NCBI RefSeq assembly: GCF_001613805.1 | Contig: NZ_LPVY01000003.1 | Location: forward strand, 310,001 to 374,000 | Source of the DNA: Thalassospira lucentensis | GTDB taxonomy: Bacteria; Pseudomonadota; Alphaproteobacteria; Rhodospirillales; Thalassospiraceae | Length of the DNA: 64,000 bases | Direction: 5' to 3' | Shown: one piece after another, positions 8,579-18,066 of the stretch | How the letters are laid out: every line of letters starts with the position of its first letter | Numbering within the stretch: position 1 is the first letter of the stretch | Position numbers and translations under genes: made by a program | The notes under the pieces: generated by a model | What the model saw: only the letters and a program-made list of their open reading frames with translations | Told to the model about the DNA's origin: nothing | Databases searched by the model: none

Positions 8579-9349
8579 TCAAACACTCGCGAAATGCAAT
8601 ACGGCATCAAACAACAGCTTCAGACCGGTCACAAACAGTAATGTATAACACACCCGATAAAACAGCTTTGCATTCACCTTATCGTGCGCCCAAAGCCCAA
8701 GCCAGGTTCCGAACAGCGCCACAGGTACAAGAACCAGCGCGGTGCCAAGATTGGCACCACCAAATTGCCCGAGATACCAGTACGGGATCAGCTTCACGTA
8801 ATTGACAACGATAAAGAACATGACGGTCGTGCCGACAAAAACCGTCTTGTCCATTCGCTGAGGTAACAGGAAAACAGAGACCGGCGGGCCACCAGCATGC
8901 GCGACAAAGCTGGTAAAACCAGCAATGGTCCCCCAGAATGATCCCTTTGCCCAATTGGCAGGTCTGGATTCATCACCACGTTTCTTTCCGCGAAACCAGT
9001 GATCAAGCGTAAATCCGATGGCAATCAGGGCAATGATCAACTTCACGGCATATTCATTCAGATAACTGAACGATAATGTGCCGATCAAAATACCAAGGAG
9101 TGCGGCCGGAATCAGGATCATCATATTGCGGCGATCCCAGTTCTTCCGGTAGGCCCAGACATTCGCAACATCCATCAGGCACAATATCGGCAACATGATC
9201 GCCGCCGCAGCCTGTGGCGACAGTGCCAATGCCATCAGGGGCACCGCCATCACACCAAGCCCGCCACCAAACCCGCTTTTTGACACACCGGCAATCAACA
9301 CAGCCGGGATGCCGACAAGGTAAAAGAAAGGATCGGTGATAATTTCCAT
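8579..9349 (-). CDS. TauE/SafE-family anion exporter
   Basis: The 256-residue protein has about eight membrane helices. Its opening is typical of the family: VLIAGVSKSGFGGGLGVMAVPLMALA, with the Gly-rich loop after the first helix. The second-half motif (GFTSFVAHAGGPPVSVFLLP) is also present. Family members move sulfite, sulfoacetate or related organosulfur anions across the inner membrane. No sulfur-metabolism gene is nearby, so the substrate cannot be assigned. It is followed by its own terminator and lies downstream of the moaB-type gene on the same strand, with a 52-bp gap. Confidence 0.88.
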   Translation of the reverse strand: MEIITDPFFYLVGIPAVLIAGVSKSGFGGGLGVMAVPLMALALSPQAAAAIMLPILCLMDVANVWAYRKNWDRRNMMILIPAALLGILIGTLSFSYLNEYAVKLIIALIAIGFTLDHWFRGKKRGDESRPANWAKGSFWGTIAGFTSFVAHAGGPPVSVFLLPQRMDKTVFVGTTVMFFIVVNYVKLIPYWYLGQFGGANLGTALVLVPVALFGTWLGLWAHDKVNAKLFYRVCYTLLFVTGLKLLFDAVLHFASV

Positions 9350-9401
9350 GAAATCGTCCTAAGGAAAGCTGATCGTGTCTGACACCGGTCAGACCAACGA
9401 A

Positions 9402-9932
9402 TTACTTTTCGGTCAAACGCGGCATCAGTTCGACGAAATTGCACGGGCGATGACGAATATCGAGCTGATAGAATAGAATATCATCCCACGCATCCTTGCA
9501 GGCTCCGTTTGACCCCGGCAGCGCAAACATGTATGTCCCGCCCGAAACCCCGGCGGTAGCCCGCGACTGAACCGTTGACGTACCGATCTTGGCATAAGAA
9601 AGCCAGCGAAACAGTTCGCCAAATCCCGGTATTTCCTTGTCATAAACCTTCTGATGCGCCTCTGTCGTTATATCGCGCCCGGTAACGCCAGTGCCGCCTG
9701 TACTGATGATTACGTCAATTTCCGGATCATCACACCATTGCCTGAACTGTGCGACGATCACATCAAAGTCGTCCTTCACAATAGTACGCGCAGCAACCTT
9801 GTGCCCCTTGGCCTTGATCCGATCGACAAGGATTTGGCCGGATGTATCGTTTTCCAGCGTTCTGGTATCGCTCACCGTCAGAACGGCAATATTTACAGGC
9901 ACAAAAGCGCGGCTTTCGTCGATTCTGGACAT
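9402..9932 (-). CDS. moaB: Molybdenum cofactor biosynthesis protein B
   Basis: MoaB/Mog-family proteins bind molybdopterin, and Mog adenylylates it before molybdate insertion. The MPT-binding motif STGGTGVTGRDIT is intact, followed by FRWLSYAKIGTSTVQSRATAG and the ending block YMFALPGSNGACKDAWDDIL. The ATG at 9932 gives 176 residues and has GGAG eight bases upstream, so it is preferred over in-frame codons further up. The length fits MoaB. No other molybdenum gene is seen in the window, so it acts with genes elsewhere. Confidence 0.92.
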   Translation of the reverse strand: MSRIDESRAFVPVNIAVLTVSDTRTLENDTSGQILVDRIKAKGHKVAARTIVKDDFDVIVAQFRQWCDDPEIDVIISTGGTGVTGRDITTEAHQKVYDKEIPGFGELFRWLSYAKIGTSTVQSRATAGVSGGTYMFALPGSNGACKDAWDDILFYQLDIRHRPCNFVELMPRLTEK

Positions 9933-10040
9933 CGCAATAACTCCGGATGGTGGCATCATTGGCGACAGAGTAATCAGCATATCGACAAGCGCAAGCCGTT
10001 TCAGGATACCGCATCGCACAACGCCATCCGATCGCATCAC

Positions 10041-10349
10041 AATCGAACAAAATTTCGGATTTCTCAGTTATTTAATTACCATATTTCACGAAATTTGACG
10101 GCGCCATGCACCTTCTCGAAAACAAGAAACAATCAAAAAATAACCATTATTTTCAATAAACTATATGGCCATCTCGGCACACAAGAGCAGGATAGGCTGC
10201 AAGATTATTCATGCTTCGCGTCACCTGCCCCATGACTTTTCTTGCCGTGCAACATAATTCCCCGTAAAAAAGTGGTAGGGAGATACCGATTTCACACTGA
10301 AAAATAGTCGGTAGTTGCAATAAAACAGGCAGGAAACAAAGGATCCATC
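10041..10349. other. Divergent promoter region of moaB and the acetoacetyl-CoA synthetase gene
   Basis: This is about 300 bp between divergent genes, AT-rich at 10120-10165. A strong purine-rich ribosome site (AGGAAACAAAGGAT) lies just before the synthetase ATG at 10350. I see no convincing operator palindrome. Confidence 0.4.
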
Positions 10350-12302
10350 ATGAGCGATTTGCTTTGGCAGCCCAGTCCGACCCGCGTTGAAAACGCCAAC
10401 GTTACCCGTTTTCGCAACTGGGTGAACGAAAAGCACAGCTTGAAACTGGATAGCTTCCACGCGCTCTATGACTGGTCTGTTACTCGCAAGGAAGATTTCT
10501 GGCCTGCAATTATCGATTATGCAGGCCTGAAAGCCGAAAGCTGGGGCGACACGGTACTTGTCGATGGCGACAAAATGCCCGGCGCCAAGTTCTTCCCCGA
10601 TGCACGTCTGAACTTTGCCGAAAACCTGCTGGTGCGCGATGACCATACCGACGCGCTTGTGTTCTGGGGCGAAGACAAGGTCAAAACCCGGATTTCGTGG
10701 TGCGATCTGAATATTGCGGTATCGAAATTCTCGCAGGCACTGCGCGCCGAAGGGATTACCAAAGGCGACCGCGTCTGCGGATACATGCCCAATATGATCG
10801 AAACCGTTATCGCCATGCTCGGTACGGCGGCAATCGGAGCGACATGGTCATCGGCCTCCCCCGATTTCGGTGTTCAGGGCGTCGTTGACAGGTTTGGCCA
10901 GATCGAACCCAAACTCATGATTACGGTCGATGGCTACCACTATAACGGCAAAAGCCACGACATTCGCGAAAAGGTCCGCGATGTAATTGACCGCATCCCG
11001 TCGATCCAGAAGGTTGTGATTGTCAAATATGCCTTTGACGGCACCAACACGACCGGCATTCGTGGCGGCATTTCCTGTGATGATTTCCTAGCCCCTTTCA
11101 GAGCGGAAAAAATCGCATTTGAACAGGTCGAATTCAATCATCCGCTTTATGTAATGTTTTCTTCCGGTACGACCGGCAAGCCGAAATGCATCGTGCATGG
11201 CGCAGGCGGCACCCTCCTGAAACAGGTGTCTGAACATGTCCTGCACTGCGATGTGGTTCCAGGTGATCGGGTATTCTATTTCACCACATGCGGCTGGATG
11301 ATGTGGAATTGGTTGATGGGCGGCCTCGCAGCCGGTGCGACATTGCTGCTTTATGATGGATCGCCCTTCTACCCCAGTGGCAATATCCTGTTTGACTATG
11401 CGGACGCCGAAGGCATGACCCTTTTCGGGACATCGGCCAAATATATAGATGCATTGGCCAAGGCCGAGCTCAAACCGCGCGAAACCCATAATCTGTCGAC
11501 CGTGCGCGCCATGACATCGACCGGGTCGCCATTGGCACCTGAAAGCTTCGATTATGTCTATCGCGACATAAAGCCGGACATCCATCTGGCATCGATCTCG
11601 GGGGGCACAGATATTCTCGGATGTTTCGTCCTTGCCTGTCCGGTCTTACCGGTGAAGCGCGGTATCATCCAGACCCGCGCCCTGGGCCTTGCTGTTGATG
11701 TTTTTGACGATGACGGCAAATCAATCCGGAACGAAAAGGGCGAACTGGTCTGTACCGCCCCCTTCCCGTCCATGCCGATTGGCTTCTGGAACGATCCTGA
11801 TGGTTCACGTTACAAAGATGCCTACTTCAATCGCTTCGATAACATCTGGTGTCACGGCGATTATGTCGAACTTGATGACGATGGCGGTATGGTTATCTAT
11901 GGCAGATCCGATGCAACGCTGAACCCCGGTGGTGTTCGTATCGGCACCGCCGAAATTTACCGTCAGGTCGAAAAGCTGCCCGAAATTCAAGAATCCATCG
12001 TCATCGGCCAGGAATGGGATAACGATGTCCGGGTCGTTCTTTTCGTTGTGCTGCGCGAAAAATATCAGCTCGACGAACTTCTGATCCACCGTATACGCAA
12101 ACAGATCAGGAACAACTGCACCCCGCGGCATGTCCCGGCAAAGATCATTGCAGTGGCAGACATCCCGCGCACCAAGTCGGGAAAAATCACAGAGCTGGCC
12201 GTGCGCGATGTTGTTCATGGCCGCCCAGTAAAGAACCAGGAAGCGCTTGCAAACCCCACTGCTCTTGAACTTTTCTCCAATTTGCCGGAACTGCGCAGCT
12301 AG
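10350..12302 (+). CDS. Acetoacetyl-CoA synthetase
   Basis: This enzyme activates acetoacetate with ATP and CoA (EC 6.2.1.16), feeding ketone-body or polyhydroxybutyrate carbon into acetyl-CoA. At 650 residues it matches the family. The N-terminal cap begins LLWQPSPTRVENANVTRF. The AMP-binding P-loop is SSGTTGKPK at about residues 271-279. The acetoacetyl-CoA synthetase block CGWMMWNWLMGGLAAGATLL follows, then TSTGSPLAPE, WCHGDYVELDDDGG, and the C-terminal catalytic Lys in RTKSGKITE. It is transcribed alone and ends in a strong terminator. An acetyl- or propionyl-CoA synthetase is less likely because of the N-terminal block. Confidence 0.93.
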   Translation: MSDLLWQPSPTRVENANVTRFRNWVNEKHSLKLDSFHALYDWSVTRKEDFWPAIIDYAGLKAESWGDTVLVDGDKMPGAKFFPDARLNFAENLLVRDDHTDALVFWGEDKVKTRISWCDLNIAVSKFSQALRAEGITKGDRVCGYMPNMIETVIAMLGTAAIGATWSSASPDFGVQGVVDRFGQIEPKLMITVDGYHYNGKSHDIREKVRDVIDRIPSIQKVVIVKYAFDGTNTTGIRGGISCDDFLAPFRAEKIAFEQVEFNHPLYVMFSSGTTGKPKCIVHGAGGTLLKQVSEHVLHCDVVPGDRVFYFTTCGWMMWNWLMGGLAAGATLLLYDGSPFYPSGNILFDYADAEGMTLFGTSAKYIDALAKAELKPRETHNLSTVRAMTSTGSPLAPESFDYVYRDIKPDIHLASISGGTDILGCFVLACPVLPVKRGIIQTRALGLAVDVFDDDGKSIRNEKGELVCTAPFPSMPIGFWNDPDGSRYKDAYFNRFDNIWCHGDYVELDDDGGMVIYGRSDATLNPGGVRIGTAEIYRQVEKLPEIQESIVIGQEWDNDVRVVLFVVLREKYQLDELLIHRIRKQIRNNCTPRHVPAKIIAVADIPRTKSGKITELAVRDVVHGRPVKNQEALANPTALELFSNLPELRS

Positions 12303-12326
12303 CAGAAACCTCCGGAATGACACAGC

Positions 12327-12356
12327 AAAACCCCGTCGTGTGCGCGACGGGGTTTT
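12327..12356 (+). terminator. Terminator after the acetoacetyl-CoA synthetase gene
   Basis: A 12-bp perfect stem (AAAACCCCGTCG at 12327 with CGACGGGGTTTT ending at 12356) and a 6-nt loop are followed by CATTTTTG. Confidence 0.9.
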
Positions 12357-12836
12357 CATTTTTGCGAAAGATTAATCAGAACTGCAACGTGTCATGATCA
12401 GGGCCAGGCCGACATCAGAAGTCGATTCCGCGTCGCAACAGAGTTTATTTTTTGAGCAACAGTTAACTTTGTTCAAAAATTGCTCATTTAATTGCTGGCA
12501 ACAAAAAAATTTTGAGATTTGTTTGTTTTTGGAACCTGACCATTCGAACAGGTTTTTAACCTTTTGAAATATGGCGACTTTTGGGAACCGACGAAGGGTG
12601 TAGTCGCTCAAACAATGTTTACCAGCCCAGTACCAAAGCATGGAAATCACGCGAATCTGATGAACAAGCCCCCAGCGTGAAATTTTTCAGACTTGACACA
12701 TAGCAGCCGAAAATTTCTTAATTTGGAGGTCCGATAAAAAAACAGGACAGTAGGATATGCTGCTCTGGCATATCCAGGGTGGCATAAAAGTTACCAAAGC
12801 CATAAAGAATGCTTTGCTAATGAGGGAGCTCATCTA
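12357..12836 (+). promoter_or_regulatory. Long AT-rich leader and promoter region of aapJ
   Basis: This is 480 bp with no credible gene. The part at 12440-12530 is very AT-rich. A TTGACA at 12693-12698 followed after about 16-18 bp by TTAAT-like sequence (12715-12722) is the best promoter candidate. Just before aapJ lies GAGGGAGCTCAT-type sequence with the ribosome site. The long upstream region suggests regulated expression of the amino acid transporter, for instance by nitrogen status, but I see no exact known operator. Confidence 0.4.
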
Positions 12837-13856
12837 ATGAAAATCAAAACGATCCTGGCCGCTGGCGCAATGTCTGTTGCCGCCATCGCCGCGAACAATG
12901 CCCAGGCGGGCGCTGTACTTGACGGCATCAAGGCTAAAGGTTTCGTTCAGTGTGGCGTGAACACCGGTCTTCCGGGTTTCTCCGCTGCCAATGCCGAAGG
13001 TAAATGGGAAGGTATCGACGTTGACGTTTGCCGTGGCATTGCTGCTGCACTTCTGGGCGACGCCAACAAGGTTCAGTACACCCCGTTGACCGCTGCACAG
13101 CGTTTCACCGCGCTTCAGTCCGGCGAAATCGACATCCTTTCGCGTAACACCACGGCGACCCTGACGCGCGACGTCAAGCTTGGTCTGACCTTCCTTGGTA
13201 TCAACTACTATGATGGTCAGGGCTTCCTGATTCCGAAAGCTCTGGGCGTATCCAGCGCGACGGAACTTGACGGCGCAACCGTTTGCGTCGAACCGGGCAC
13301 CACCACCGAACTCAACCTGGCCGATTACTTCCGTGCCAAAGGCATGAGCTTCGAGCCGGTCGTTATCGAAAACATCAACGAAGCAACTGCTGCCTTCTTC
13401 TCTGGTCGTTGCGACGTTTACACCACTGACGCATCGGGCCTTGCCTCGATCCGTACCACCATGGCACCGAACCCGGACGACTATGTGATTCTTCCGGAAA
13501 TCATTTCCAAAGAACCGCTTGGTCCGGCTGTTGCACAGGGTGACGAACAGTGGGCAGACATCGGTCGCTGGGCTCTTGCAGCCATGATTGAAGCCGAAGA
13601 ATACGGCGTCACCAGCGCGAATGTCGACGAAATGAAGAGCAGCACCAATCCGGGTATCCAGCGTCTTCTGGGTGTCTCCCCGGGCATGGGCGAAGCTCTT
13701 GGTCTTGACGAAGAGTGGGCATACCGCATCATCAAGCAGGTCGGTAACTATGGCGAAAGCTATGAGAAAAACGTTACCGCGAAACTGGGTGTCGAGCGCG
13801 GCCTGAACGCTCTCTGGACCGATGGTGGTCTGCAATATGCTTGGCCGGTTCGCTAA
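12837..13856 (+). CDS. aapJ: General L-amino acid ABC transporter, periplasmic binding protein
   Basis: The signal peptide (about residues 1-24, ending AQA) is followed by a family 3 solute-binding fold. Family blocks include GFVQCGVNTGLPGFS, WEGIDVDVCRGIAAALLGD, LSRNTTATLTRD, CVEPGTTTELNLADYF and a Cys-containing SGRCDVYTTDASGLASIR. This layout is specific to the AapJ type, which binds many L-amino acids. At 339 residues it has the usual length. It heads aapJQMP, with a hairpin between it and aapQ that should keep its own expression higher than that of the membrane parts. Confidence 0.95.
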   Translation: MKIKTILAAGAMSVAAIAANNAQAGAVLDGIKAKGFVQCGVNTGLPGFSAANAEGKWEGIDVDVCRGIAAALLGDANKVQYTPLTAAQRFTALQSGEIDILSRNTTATLTRDVKLGLTFLGINYYDGQGFLIPKALGVSSATELDGATVCVEPGTTTELNLADYFRAKGMSFEPVVIENINEATAAFFSGRCDVYTTDASGLASIRTTMAPNPDDYVILPEIISKEPLGPAVAQGDEQWADIGRWALAAMIEAEEYGVTSANVDEMKSSTNPGIQRLLGVSPGMGEALGLDEEWAYRIIKQVGNYGESYEKNVTAKLGVERGLNALWTDGGLQYAWPVR

Positions 13857-13882
13857 TATTTAGCGTAGGCTGAAAAGCACCT

Positions 13883-13930
13883 AACGAAGCTCCGCCCCAC
13901 TGCCTGAACGCATGGGCGGAGCTTTTCGTT
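13883..13930 (+). terminator. Intra-operon hairpin between aapJ and aapQ
   Basis: GAAGCTCCGCCC pairs with GGGCGGAGCTTTTC around a loop of about 16 nt, inside the 116-bp gap after aapJ. It probably stops part of the transcripts or protects the aapJ end, as commonly seen after binding-protein genes in such operons. Confidence 0.6.
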
Positions 13931-13972
13931 AAGGCACATATATATTGGATACAATCTACACCTGAGGGTCAG

Positions 13973-15169
13973 ATGAGTAAGACTCAAAATGCCCCGGGGG
14001 GTGTTCGTTCCAAGACCGTCGTCGATTACCTGAATGACGAGAACGTTCGCGCAATACTATACCAAATCATTGCGATCGGACTTGTCTGTTTGGCGGGCTG
14101 GTATCTGGTTTCCAATACGCTGGTAAACCTGGAACGACAAAACATCTCAACCGGTTATGGCTTCCTTGATCTCGAAGCTTCGTTCGAAATCAGTGAAAGC
14201 ATGGTCCAGTACAGTGCACAAAGCAGTTATGCAACGGCACTGTTGGTTGGCCTCCTGAACACCGTAAAGGTGTCTTTGCTCGGAATTATTCTGTGTACCA
14301 TTATCGGTACAATTTTCGGGATCGCACGCCTGTCGTCGAACTGGATCGTTCGAAAACTGGCAACTGTTTACGTGGAAACTTTCCGTAACATCCCGGTCCT
14401 GTTGCAGCTTTTCTTCTGGTATGCAGTTATTCCGAACGCGTTCCCGCATCCGCGCGACGCCTTCGAACCACTGCCCGGTGTCCTTTTGACATCGCGCGGC
14501 ATGTATATGCCGGTTCCAGTTGCCGACAACGCCTATACACTGATGGGGATTGCTGCGATCATCGCTGTCGTTGCGATCTTCTTCATCAAGAAATGGGCAA
14601 AAAAGCGCCAGGATGAAACTGGCCAACCATTCCCGATATTCCTTGTTGGAACGGGTATTTTTGTCGGCCTGGTCTTTATCGCCTATCTGATCGGTGGTGC
14701 ACCGACGGATATGGATATGCCTGAACTCAAAGGCTTCAACATTCGTGGCGGTTATAATATCTCGCCGGAATTCCTTGCGGTTCTGATTGGCCTCACGGTT
14801 TACACATCAACCTATGTTGCCGAAGTCGTACGTTCCGGTATTCAGGCCGTCCCGCATGGCCAGTGGGAAGCAGCCGACAGCCTTGGCATTAAACGTTCGG
14901 TTGCCCTTCGCAAGGTGATCCTGCCGCAATCCATGCGCGTCGCCATTCCGCCACTGACCAACCAGTATCTGAACCTGACCAAAAACAGCTCGCTTGCCGT
15001 CGCTGTCGGTTATCCGGATCTGGTGTCGGTATCAAACACGACCATGAACCAGACCGGTCAGGCGATCGAAGCAATTTCGATCTTTATGTCGATCTATCTT
15101 GGTCTGTCCTTGTTGACCTCGCTCTTTATGAACTGGTTCAACAAGAAAATGGCACTGGTGGAGAGGTAA
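13973..15169 (+). CDS. aapQ: General L-amino acid ABC transporter permease AapQ
   Basis: This 398-residue inner-membrane permease has about eight helices. The ATPase-contact EAA motif is EAADSLGIKRSVALRKVILP near residue 305. A large insertion between the first helices and the core is typical of AapQ compared with HisQ-type permeases. Two bases separate its stop from aapM, so the two are translated together. It should form the heterodimeric channel AapQ-AapM. Confidence 0.95.
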   Translation: MSKTQNAPGGVRSKTVVDYLNDENVRAILYQIIAIGLVCLAGWYLVSNTLVNLERQNISTGYGFLDLEASFEISESMVQYSAQSSYATALLVGLLNTVKVSLLGIILCTIIGTIFGIARLSSNWIVRKLATVYVETFRNIPVLLQLFFWYAVIPNAFPHPRDAFEPLPGVLLTSRGMYMPVPVADNAYTLMGIAAIIAVVAIFFIKKWAKKRQDETGQPFPIFLVGTGIFVGLVFIAYLIGGAPTDMDMPELKGFNIRGGYNISPEFLAVLIGLTVYTSTYVAEVVRSGIQAVPHGQWEAADSLGIKRSVALRKVILPQSMRVAIPPLTNQYLNLTKNSSLAVAVGYPDLVSVSNTTMNQTGQAIEAISIFMSIYLGLSLLTSLFMNWFNKKMALVER

Positions 15170-15170
15170 G

Positions 15171-16274
15171 ATGGCAGATAACGCAAAATTACCTCCGCTT
15201 CCCACAGGTACTTTTTCTGCCCGTGCCGTTGCATGGTCAAAAAAGAACCTGTTTGACGGCTGGTTCAACACCCTCCTGACACTGGGCTCGATTGCCTTTC
15301 TGGTTTGGCTTATTCCGCCACTCGTGAACTGGGCAATCGTCAATGCCACGCTCGAACCGACGATTGAAGGCTGTGCCGAAGTCACCGGTGCGTGTTGGGG
15401 CTTCGTTAACGCCAACTTGCGCCTCATTCTGTTCGGAACCTACCCGTACGATGAACAATGGCGCCCCCTTCTTGCGATGATCGTCCTGATGGGCATCATC
15501 TGCTTTAGCCTTGGCGGGGTTAAATATCCGTCCCTCCGCAAGGCGATCATCCCGATGTGGGTGATCGGGGTTCCGATCATTGCCATCCTGATGTGGGGTG
15601 GCGTGCTTGGTCTGACCTATGTCCAGAACAGCTATTGGGGTGGTCTTCCGCTGACCCTGATACTGTCGGCGATCGGCATCATTTTTGCCTTCCCTCTGGG
15701 TTTGCTTCTGGCGTTGGGCCGTCAGTCAACAATGCCGGCGATCAAGACGATCTCGGTTGTCTATATCGAGGTGATCCGTGGCGTACCGCTGATTACGGTT
15801 CTGTTCATGGCATCAGTGATGTTTCCCCTGTTCCTTCCGGACGGTGTGACCATCGACAAGCTGTTGCGTGCGCAGATCGGTATCATCCTGTTCACTGCGG
15901 CCTATCTTGCCGAAGTGTTCCGTGGCGGTCTGCAGGCTGTTCCGCGTGGCCAGTTTGAAGCCGGCGACAGCCTTGGCCTGTCCTATTGGCAGTCCATGCG
16001 TCTGATCATCCTGCCGCAGGCTTTGCGTCTGGTGATCCCGCCAACCGTCAACAGCTTCATTTCGATGCTTAAGGATACAACGCTGGTGGTCATCATCGGT
16101 CTGTTCGACTTCCTTGGCACCGTCAAGCTGGCACTGCGCAGCGACCCGGCATGGACGAAATACTACGTCGAGGGTTATGCCTTCGCCTCGGCAATTTTCT
16201 TCCTGATCTGTTTCTCTATGGCCAAATATTCGGCCTATCTTGAAAAAGAGCTCCGCAAGGGCGAGCAGCGGTAA
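15171..16274 (+). CDS. aapM: General L-amino acid ABC transporter permease AapM
   Basis: This is the second permease of the Aap system, 367 residues. Its EAA motif is [20 protein letters not shown], and family sequence such as [25 protein letters not shown] is present. Membrane helices fill most of the length, with a periplasmic loop near residues 60-100 containing two Cys ([11 protein letters not shown]). It starts immediately after aapQ and is followed 17 bp later by aapP. Confidence 0.95.
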   Translation: MADNAKLPPLPTGTFSARAVAWSKKNLFDGWFNTLLTLGSIAFLVWLIPPLVNWAIVNATLEPTIEGCAEVTGACWGFVNANLRLILFGTYPYDEQWRPLLAMIVLMGIICFSLGGVKYPSLRKAIIPMWVIGVPIIAILMWGGVLGLTYVQNSYWGGLPLTLILSAIGIIFAFPLGLLLALGRQSTMPAIKTISVVYIEVIRGVPLITVLFMASVMFPLFLPDGVTIDKLLRAQIGIILFTAAYLAEVFRGGLQAVPRGQFEAGDSLGLSYWQSMRLIILPQALRLVIPPTVNSFISMLKDTTLVVIIGLFDFLGTVKLALRSDPAWTKYYVEGYAFASAIFFLICFSMAKYSAYLEKELRKGEQR

Positions 16275-16291
16275 GGAGAGAGGAAAAAACA

Positions 16292-17080
16292 ATGACAGCT
16301 ACAGAAGCACAAACCACCAATGGCGTTGTCCCTCCTCCGTCGAACGAGGAAGTGATTACCGTCAGCAAAGCCAACAAATGGTATGGCAACTTCCATGTTC
16401 TCAAGGATATCGATCTGCATGTCCGCAAGGGCGAGCGTATCGTTATCTGCGGTCCGTCCGGCTCAGGCAAATCGACCCTGATCCGTACGCTCAACCGTCT
16501 TGAGACCTATCAGAGCGGTGAAATCACCGTCGATGGCATTCTGCTTGGCGACGATGTTAAAAACATTGAAGCCGTTCGCCGCGAAGTCTGCATGGTGTTC
16601 CAGCACTTTAACCTTTTCCCGCACATGACCGTGCTGGAAAACCTGACGCTGGCACCAATCTGGGTTCGCAAGATGCCCAAGAAAGAAGCCATCGATCTGG
16701 CGATGCATTATCTGCAGCGCGTTCGGATCGCCGAACAGGCCCACAAATTCCCGGGCCAGCTTTCCGGTGGTCAGCAACAACGTGTGGCAATTGCCCGCTC
16801 GCTCTGCATGCAACCGAAAATCATGCTGTTCGATGAACCGACCTCGGCGCTCGACCCGGAAATGGTCAAGGAAGTGCTAGACGTTATGGTCGAACTCGCC
16901 AAGGAAGGTATGACCATGCTTTGCGTCACCCACGAAATGGGCTTCGCCAAAGAGGTCGCCGACCGCGTCGTGTTCATGGATGCTGGTGAAATCGTTGAAA
17001 TGGCAGGTCCGCAGGAATTCTTTGCGAACCCCAAAAGCGAACGGACCAAGCTGTTCCTCAGCCAGATCCTGTCGCATTAA
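16292..17080 (+). CDS. aapP: General L-amino acid ABC transporter ATPase AapP
   Basis: This is the cytoplasmic ATP-hydrolysing subunit, 262 residues. Walker [11 protein letters not shown]-loop [14 protein letters not shown], signature [15 protein letters not shown], Walker [15 protein letters not shown] and the switch His in CVTHEMGFA are all intact. The sequence is close to the GlnQ/HisP class. It is the last gene of aapJQMP and is followed by a strong terminator. Confidence 0.96.
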   Translation: MTATEAQTTNGVVPPPSNEEVITVSKANKWYGNFHVLKDIDLHVRKGERIVICGPSGSGKSTLIRTLNRLETYQSGEITVDGILLGDDVKNIEAVRREVCMVFQHFNLFPHMTVLENLTLAPIWVRKMPKKEAIDLAMHYLQRVRIAEQAHKFPGQLSGGQQQRVAIARSLCMQPKIMLFDEPTSALDPEMVKEVLDVMVELAKEGMTMLCVTHEMGFAKEVADRVVFMDAGEIVEMAGPQEFFANPKSERTKLFLSQILSH

Positions 17081-17118
17081 TCAAAACGCATTGCGGATTT
17101 CCGCTTATGACGTACCGG

Positions 17119-17149
17119 AAACGGCCCCAAACGGGGCCGTTTTCTTTTT
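17119..17149 (+). terminator. Terminator of aapJQMP
   Basis: AAACGGCCCC (17119-17128) pairs with GGGGCCGTTT (17133-17142) around a 4-nt loop, followed by a T-rich tract to about 17150. Confidence 0.9.
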
Positions 17150-17224
17150 TGTAAATTTCGGACTTGCCCCCTGCCCGTCAAATGCCGAAGATCGGCGGGC
17201 AAACAGCAATGGATAAACATCTTC

Positions 17225-18049
17225 ATGACCACGCCTTCCGCACCTGCATCCACTGACACGACATTGGACTTCATCACTGTCCAGTCCCTGACCAAAAAGT
17301 TCGGCCCCAGCACCGCACTTGATGATGTCAGCCTGTCGCTTGGCAAGGGGGAAACCATGGCGGTCATCGGACCGTCGGCTGCGGGCAAAAGCGTGTTGAT
17401 GAAATGCATCGTCGGCCTTCACGGCGCGGATGGCGGCAAAATCATGCTGGGTGGCGATGATGTCAGCCAGACCAGCTCCCCGGCCCGCAAACAATGGGCA
17501 GAACAGATCGGTATGCTGTTTCAGCAGAACGCCCTGTTTGACAGCATGAAGGTTTGGGAAAATATCTGTTTCCGTCAGATCGAGCGCCGGACACTGACAC
17601 GCAAGGCCGCGAAAGACCATGCCATCGAATTGCTTGGCCATGTCGGCCTGTCCGAAGACAGTGCCTTTCTATCTCCTGGTGATTTGTCTGGCGGCATGCA
17701 GAAACGTGTTGGCATTGCACGCGCCATTTCAACCGATCCAGAAATCCTGCTGCTTGATAATCCGACGGCGGGTCTTGATCCGGTTCTGTCGAACCATATC
17801 GAACTTATGATCAGCAAGATCGCAACCCAGCGTGGCACCACCGTTATCACCATCACCAATGACATGCATATCGCACGCACGCGATACGCAAATCTGGTGA
17901 TGATGCATGCGGGCAAAGTTTATTGGTCGGGTCCGACGAACGATATAGATGACGCCCATAATGAACATCTGACCCAGATGCTCAATGGCTCGTCACAAGG
18001 CCCGATCACCATGCGCATGGGCAAGCGCGGCGACCATATGGTCGCCTGA
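17225..18049 (+). CDS. Orphan MlaF-like ABC ATPase lacking two catalytic residues
   Basis: The protein has 274 residues. Walker A GPSAAGKS (49-56), Q-loop MLFQQNALFDSMKV and signature LSGGMQKRVGIARA resemble MlaF, the ATPase of phospholipid-transporting MCE systems. The C-terminal tail LNGSSQGPITMRMG also resembles the MlaF tail. However, the residue after the Walker B Asp is Asn179 (LLLDNPTAGLDP) where a catalytic Glu is expected. The switch His is Asn212 (ITNDMH). It could still bind ATP and close, but hydrolysis should be poor. No MlaE-type permease is adjacent. It lies downstream of the aap terminator and is followed by a convergent DeoR gene. Confidence 0.8.
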   Translation: MTTPSAPASTDTTLDFITVQSLTKKFGPSTALDDVSLSLGKGETMAVIGPSAAGKSVLMKCIVGLHGADGGKIMLGGDDVSQTSSPARKQWAEQIGMLFQQNALFDSMKVWENICFRQIERRTLTRKAAKDHAIELLGHVGLSEDSAFLSPGDLSGGMQKRVGIARAISTDPEILLLDNPTAGLDPVLSNHIELMISKIATQRGTTVITITNDMHIARTRYANLVMMHAGKVYWSGPTNDIDDAHNEHLTQMLNGSSQGPITMRMGKRGDHMVA

Positions 18050-18066
18050 TCACCCATTCTTGCCAA

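Noticed and set aside
12372-12650. Minus-strand frame (92 residues) upstream of aapJ
   Set aside because: It is Cys/Lys/Asn-rich, lies in an AT-rich promoter region and has no ribosome site or family pattern.
12834-13835. Long minus-strand reading frame over aapJ (333 residues)
   Set aside because: It is the antisense frame of a clear aapJ gene and has no family features. Such long shadows come from codon bias.
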